NCBI GenBank assembly: GCA_028279275.1
Contig: JANQOB010000018.1
Coordinates: 434,001-498,000 of the forward strand
Direction: 5' to 3'
DNA: 64,000 nt
DNA from: Gammaproteobacteria bacterium
Lineage (GTDB): Bacteria > Pseudomonadota > Gammaproteobacteria > UBA4575
Shown here piece by piece: positions 62,656 through 64,000 of this stretch (positions are counted from its first letter, which is position 1; each line of letters begins with the position of its first letter). Both the position numbers and the translations under genes were made by a program. Under the pieces are notes generated by a model, which was not told where the DNA came from, made no database searches, and saw nothing but the letters and a program-made list of their open reading frames with translations.

Positions 62656-63264
62656 TTATTCTTTGGAGAATATTAAAGATAAATAATAGTCGATACTTAG
62701 ATATCGCCCAGCGCCCATGAAAAATAGTGCTAACAACATAATGAAGTAAGCGCTAGCAACTTCTATCCCATTCTTGAGGATAGTAATGCTTCCAGTCTCG
62801 CTTAAGTACTTATAGTTAGCATGTTCTTTTAACACGTTTTTAACAATGGCTTTACGCTTATTGCCTTCTTCGATTAAATCAGTGCGCCATTCCCATGGAA
62901 CAGTTTGATTGGCCTCATGAAATTGATGCCAGCCATTTCCCCAGTGTGCTGTAGTGGCTGCTACTATCATCGTGATCATTAACGGTATAGTAAACCAGCG
63001 AACTGCGAAGCCGATGAGTAACGCTATGCCACCAAATAGTTCAGCACCGCCAGCTAAATAAACCATTAACTCTGGGAAAGGCAGGTTTAACGAGTGCTCA
63101 AACCATAGAGCGGTATTGTGAATGCTTTCTTTACTACCGATTTTAGATAGACCCGCATAAATCATAATTGGTGCTAGGAATATACGCAGTAACAATGGCG
63201 CTAAAAAATCTATTGCGCGAAATTTATAGATAAATGAGTTAATGCTATAGATAAAATTGATCAT
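62656..63264 (-). CDS. hvfX: DoxX-like HvfX membrane protein
   Basis: A 202-residue inner-membrane protein of the DoxX superfamily, HvfX type. Four hydrophobic segments (about 20-40, 65-85, 90-108 and 168-188) with APLLLRIFLAPIMIYAGLSKIG and YLAGGAELFGGIALLIGFAVR. A hydrophilic insert of about 55 residues (TAHWGNGWHQFHEANQ, then EEGNKRKAIVKNVLK) separates the third and fourth helices; its GNGWH motif and His residues are typical of HvfX and could bind copper. GGAG precedes the ATG. It sits between the peptide gene and the maturase. Confidence 0.85.
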   Translation of the reverse strand: MINFIYSINSFIYKFRAIDFLAPLLLRIFLAPIMIYAGLSKIGSKESIHNTALWFEHSLNLPFPELMVYLAGGAELFGGIALLIGFAVRWFTIPLMITMIVAATTAHWGNGWHQFHEANQTVPWEWRTDLIEEGNKRKAIVKNVLKEHANYKYLSETGSITILKNGIEVASAYFIMLLALFFMGAGRYLSIDYYLSLIFSKE

Positions 63265-63539
63265 TGTGGCTCCGGAAAAATAAAGAGTCAGTGTCTTGGT
63301 TGTTATAAAGACCTAGAGATGGGTCTATATCATTACAAGTTATTATTTTTATTTTTGTAGACTGTAATTAATAAGCTTAAGTGTATGTTGTAAAGTAAGT
63401 TATGAGTGAATATAGGAAATGTAAGAAGCAGGAATACCGATGATAAAATGGCGGCTTCATCCGTGAAACCGCCGTTTTATAATTAGATCCGACACAAAGT
63501 CGGTCTGCGAAAGTGAATGTTAATTAACACAGTATGTTA
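63265..63539. other. Intergenic region between hvfA and hvfX
   Basis: No gene is visible in these 275 bp. It contains the hvfA terminator (about 63443-63480), a small stem CCGAC/GTCGG near 63491-63505, a loose inverted repeat GACCT...GGGTC near 63311-63326, and the GGAG ribosome site of hvfX. A separate hvfX promoter is possible. Confidence 0.5.
63443..63480 (-). terminator. Terminator or attenuator after hvfA
   Basis: On the minus strand GGCGGTTTC and GAAGCCGCC pair with one G-U wobble around loop ACGGAT, flanked by AAAA and TTTTA. It stops most hvfA transcription about 60 bp past the stop codon while some may read into hvfX-hvfB-hvfC. This would give more peptide than enzyme. Confidence 0.8.
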
Positions 63540-63899
63540 TTAACCTTCGTCTTCACCGCATTTGCCTTCTCCACACTTTCCTTCTTCGGCTTTACCTTCA
63601 CCTTCACCACATTTGCCTTCGCCGCACTTGCCCTCACCGCACTTACCTTCACCACATTTGCCTTCCTCGGCTTTACCTTCACCTTCACCACATTTACCTT
63701 CGCCGCACTTGCCCTCTCCACACTTTCCTTCTTCGGCTTTGTCTTCGCTATGGTTATCAGCAACCATGTAACCTGATGAAAGTTCAGTTAGTTCAAAAGG
63801 GTTAGTATTTGCACTTGCAGTTGGTAAAACAAATACACTAGTAGTCAATGCAGCACCAATCGCTGCAGCTAAAGGTTTAAGTTCGTATTTCTTAGACAT
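63540..63899 (-). CDS. hvfA: HvfA family copper-binding RiPP precursor with nine EGKCG motifs
   Basis: A 119-residue secreted precursor. Signal peptide about 1-30 (LPTASANTNP). A short acidic region follows (FELTELSSGYMVADNHSEDK), then the core: nine EGKCG/EGKCGE motifs in three blocks of 3, 4 and 2, separated by two identical EGEGKAE spacers, ending CGEDEG. Each block contributes one Cys per five residues. In the related Haemophilus system the EGKCG cysteines become oxazolone-thioamide groups that bind copper; the same is inferred here. Transcribed first in the cluster, upstream of hvfX-hvfB-hvfC. GGAG precedes the ATG. Confidence 0.92.
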   Translation of the reverse strand: MSKKYELKPLAAAIGAALTTSVFVLPTASANTNPFELTELSSGYMVADNHSEDKAEEGKCGEGKCGEGKCGEGEGKAEEGKCGEGKCGEGKCGEGKCGEGEGKAEEGKCGEGKCGEDEG

Positions 63900-64000
63900 T
63901 GAAAATCTCCATTTTTGTTTAATAGGTATTCTTTATAAATTCGAAACTAAAGTTAATGTTCCTGCATGAGAGACCCAGCTTGTTGAGGTTTTATTACAGA
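63900..64000 (-). promoter_or_regulatory. hvfA upstream region (cut by window)
   Basis: The 101 bp before hvfA include the ribosome site GGAG, a possible -10 TATAAA on the minus strand, and GGAAC followed about 14 bases later by CGAA, loosely like an extracytoplasmic sigma promoter (GGAAC-N16-CGTC class, spacing short). The window ends before any operator can be judged. Confidence 0.35.

Noticed and set aside
63534-63776. Long open frames on the plus strand and in other frames across the hvfA repeat, and repeat periodicity resembling a CRISPR
   Set aside because: The open frames are by-products of low-complexity repeats; the minus-strand frame has the signal peptide, ribosome site and EGKCG motifs. 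There are no unique spacers of 25-40 bp, so it is not a CRISPR.

Overview
The window is a compact, moderately AT-rich chromosome segment from an aerobic, probably free-living (marine or aquatic) gammaproteobacterium. Several conserved gene neighbourhoods support this: engB-cytochrome c4-dsbA, comM-ubiK-glnK-amtB, priA-argS-SPOR, rdgB-rph-yicC, and AsmA-mutY-yggX-tRNA-Phe. Cytochromes c4 and c5, NadA, HemH, HemW and UbiK indicate a respiring cell with haem and ubiquinone metabolism. I cannot name the genus from sequence alone.

Layout. 1-7.5 kb: engB (cut by the window edge), cytochrome c4, DsbA, an NlpC/P60 lipoprotein, a DASS/SLC13 transporter, membrane-anchored cytochrome c5, a frameshifted comM and ubiK. 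7.5-10.2 kb: a nitrogen-starvation unit (TorF-type porin, glnK, amtB) behind a recognisable sigma-54 promoter with two NtrC-type sites. 10.4-14.8 kb: polyamine genes speE/speA and small membrane proteins. 14.8-17.9 kb: an accessory patch with copies of a 30-nt hairpin, a small secreted protein, a GFA protein, a glutathionyl-hydroquinone reductase and an ABM-like protein. 17.9-27.4 kb: a coiled-coil orphan, nadA, an acyl-CoA synthetase, a lipoprotein, a SPOR protein, argS and priA. 27.6-37.2 kb: a sigma factor/DUF3619/DUF3106 operon, a cNMP-GGDEF protein, HNH nuclease, hemH, adk, rluE, a 5'-3' exonuclease, an M48 protease and rpmE. 37.6-52 kb: a periplasmic repeat solenoid, hemW-rdgB-rph, yicC, hsp20/cbpA, a DegQ-type protease, moaD/moaC, AsmA, mutY, yggX and tRNA-Phe.

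Downstream of tRNA-Phe the content becomes accessory. A second hairpin-flanked secreted-protein gene (52.3-53.0 kb) is followed by a complete haem acquisition operon (53.1-60.9 kb): Fur-boxed hemP, TonB-dependent receptor, dedicated TonB, cytoplasmic haem-handling protein HmuS, ExbB/ExbD and the HmuTUV ABC importer. Convergent to it, at the right edge, lies an HvfA/bufferin-type copper-peptide cluster: a secreted precursor with nine EGKCG-type cysteine motifs, a DoxX-like HvfX, an MNIO (DUF692) maturase HvfB and its DUF2063 partner HvfC.

The strongest leads are the HvfA peptide system with its 3-4-2 block structure, the inverted 30-nt hairpin pairs that bracket two unrelated single-gene secreted-protein modules, the apparently leaderless Fur-controlled hemP transcript, the sigma-54/NtrC control of a TorF porin, and the uncharacterised sigma-factor operon of small overlapping genes.
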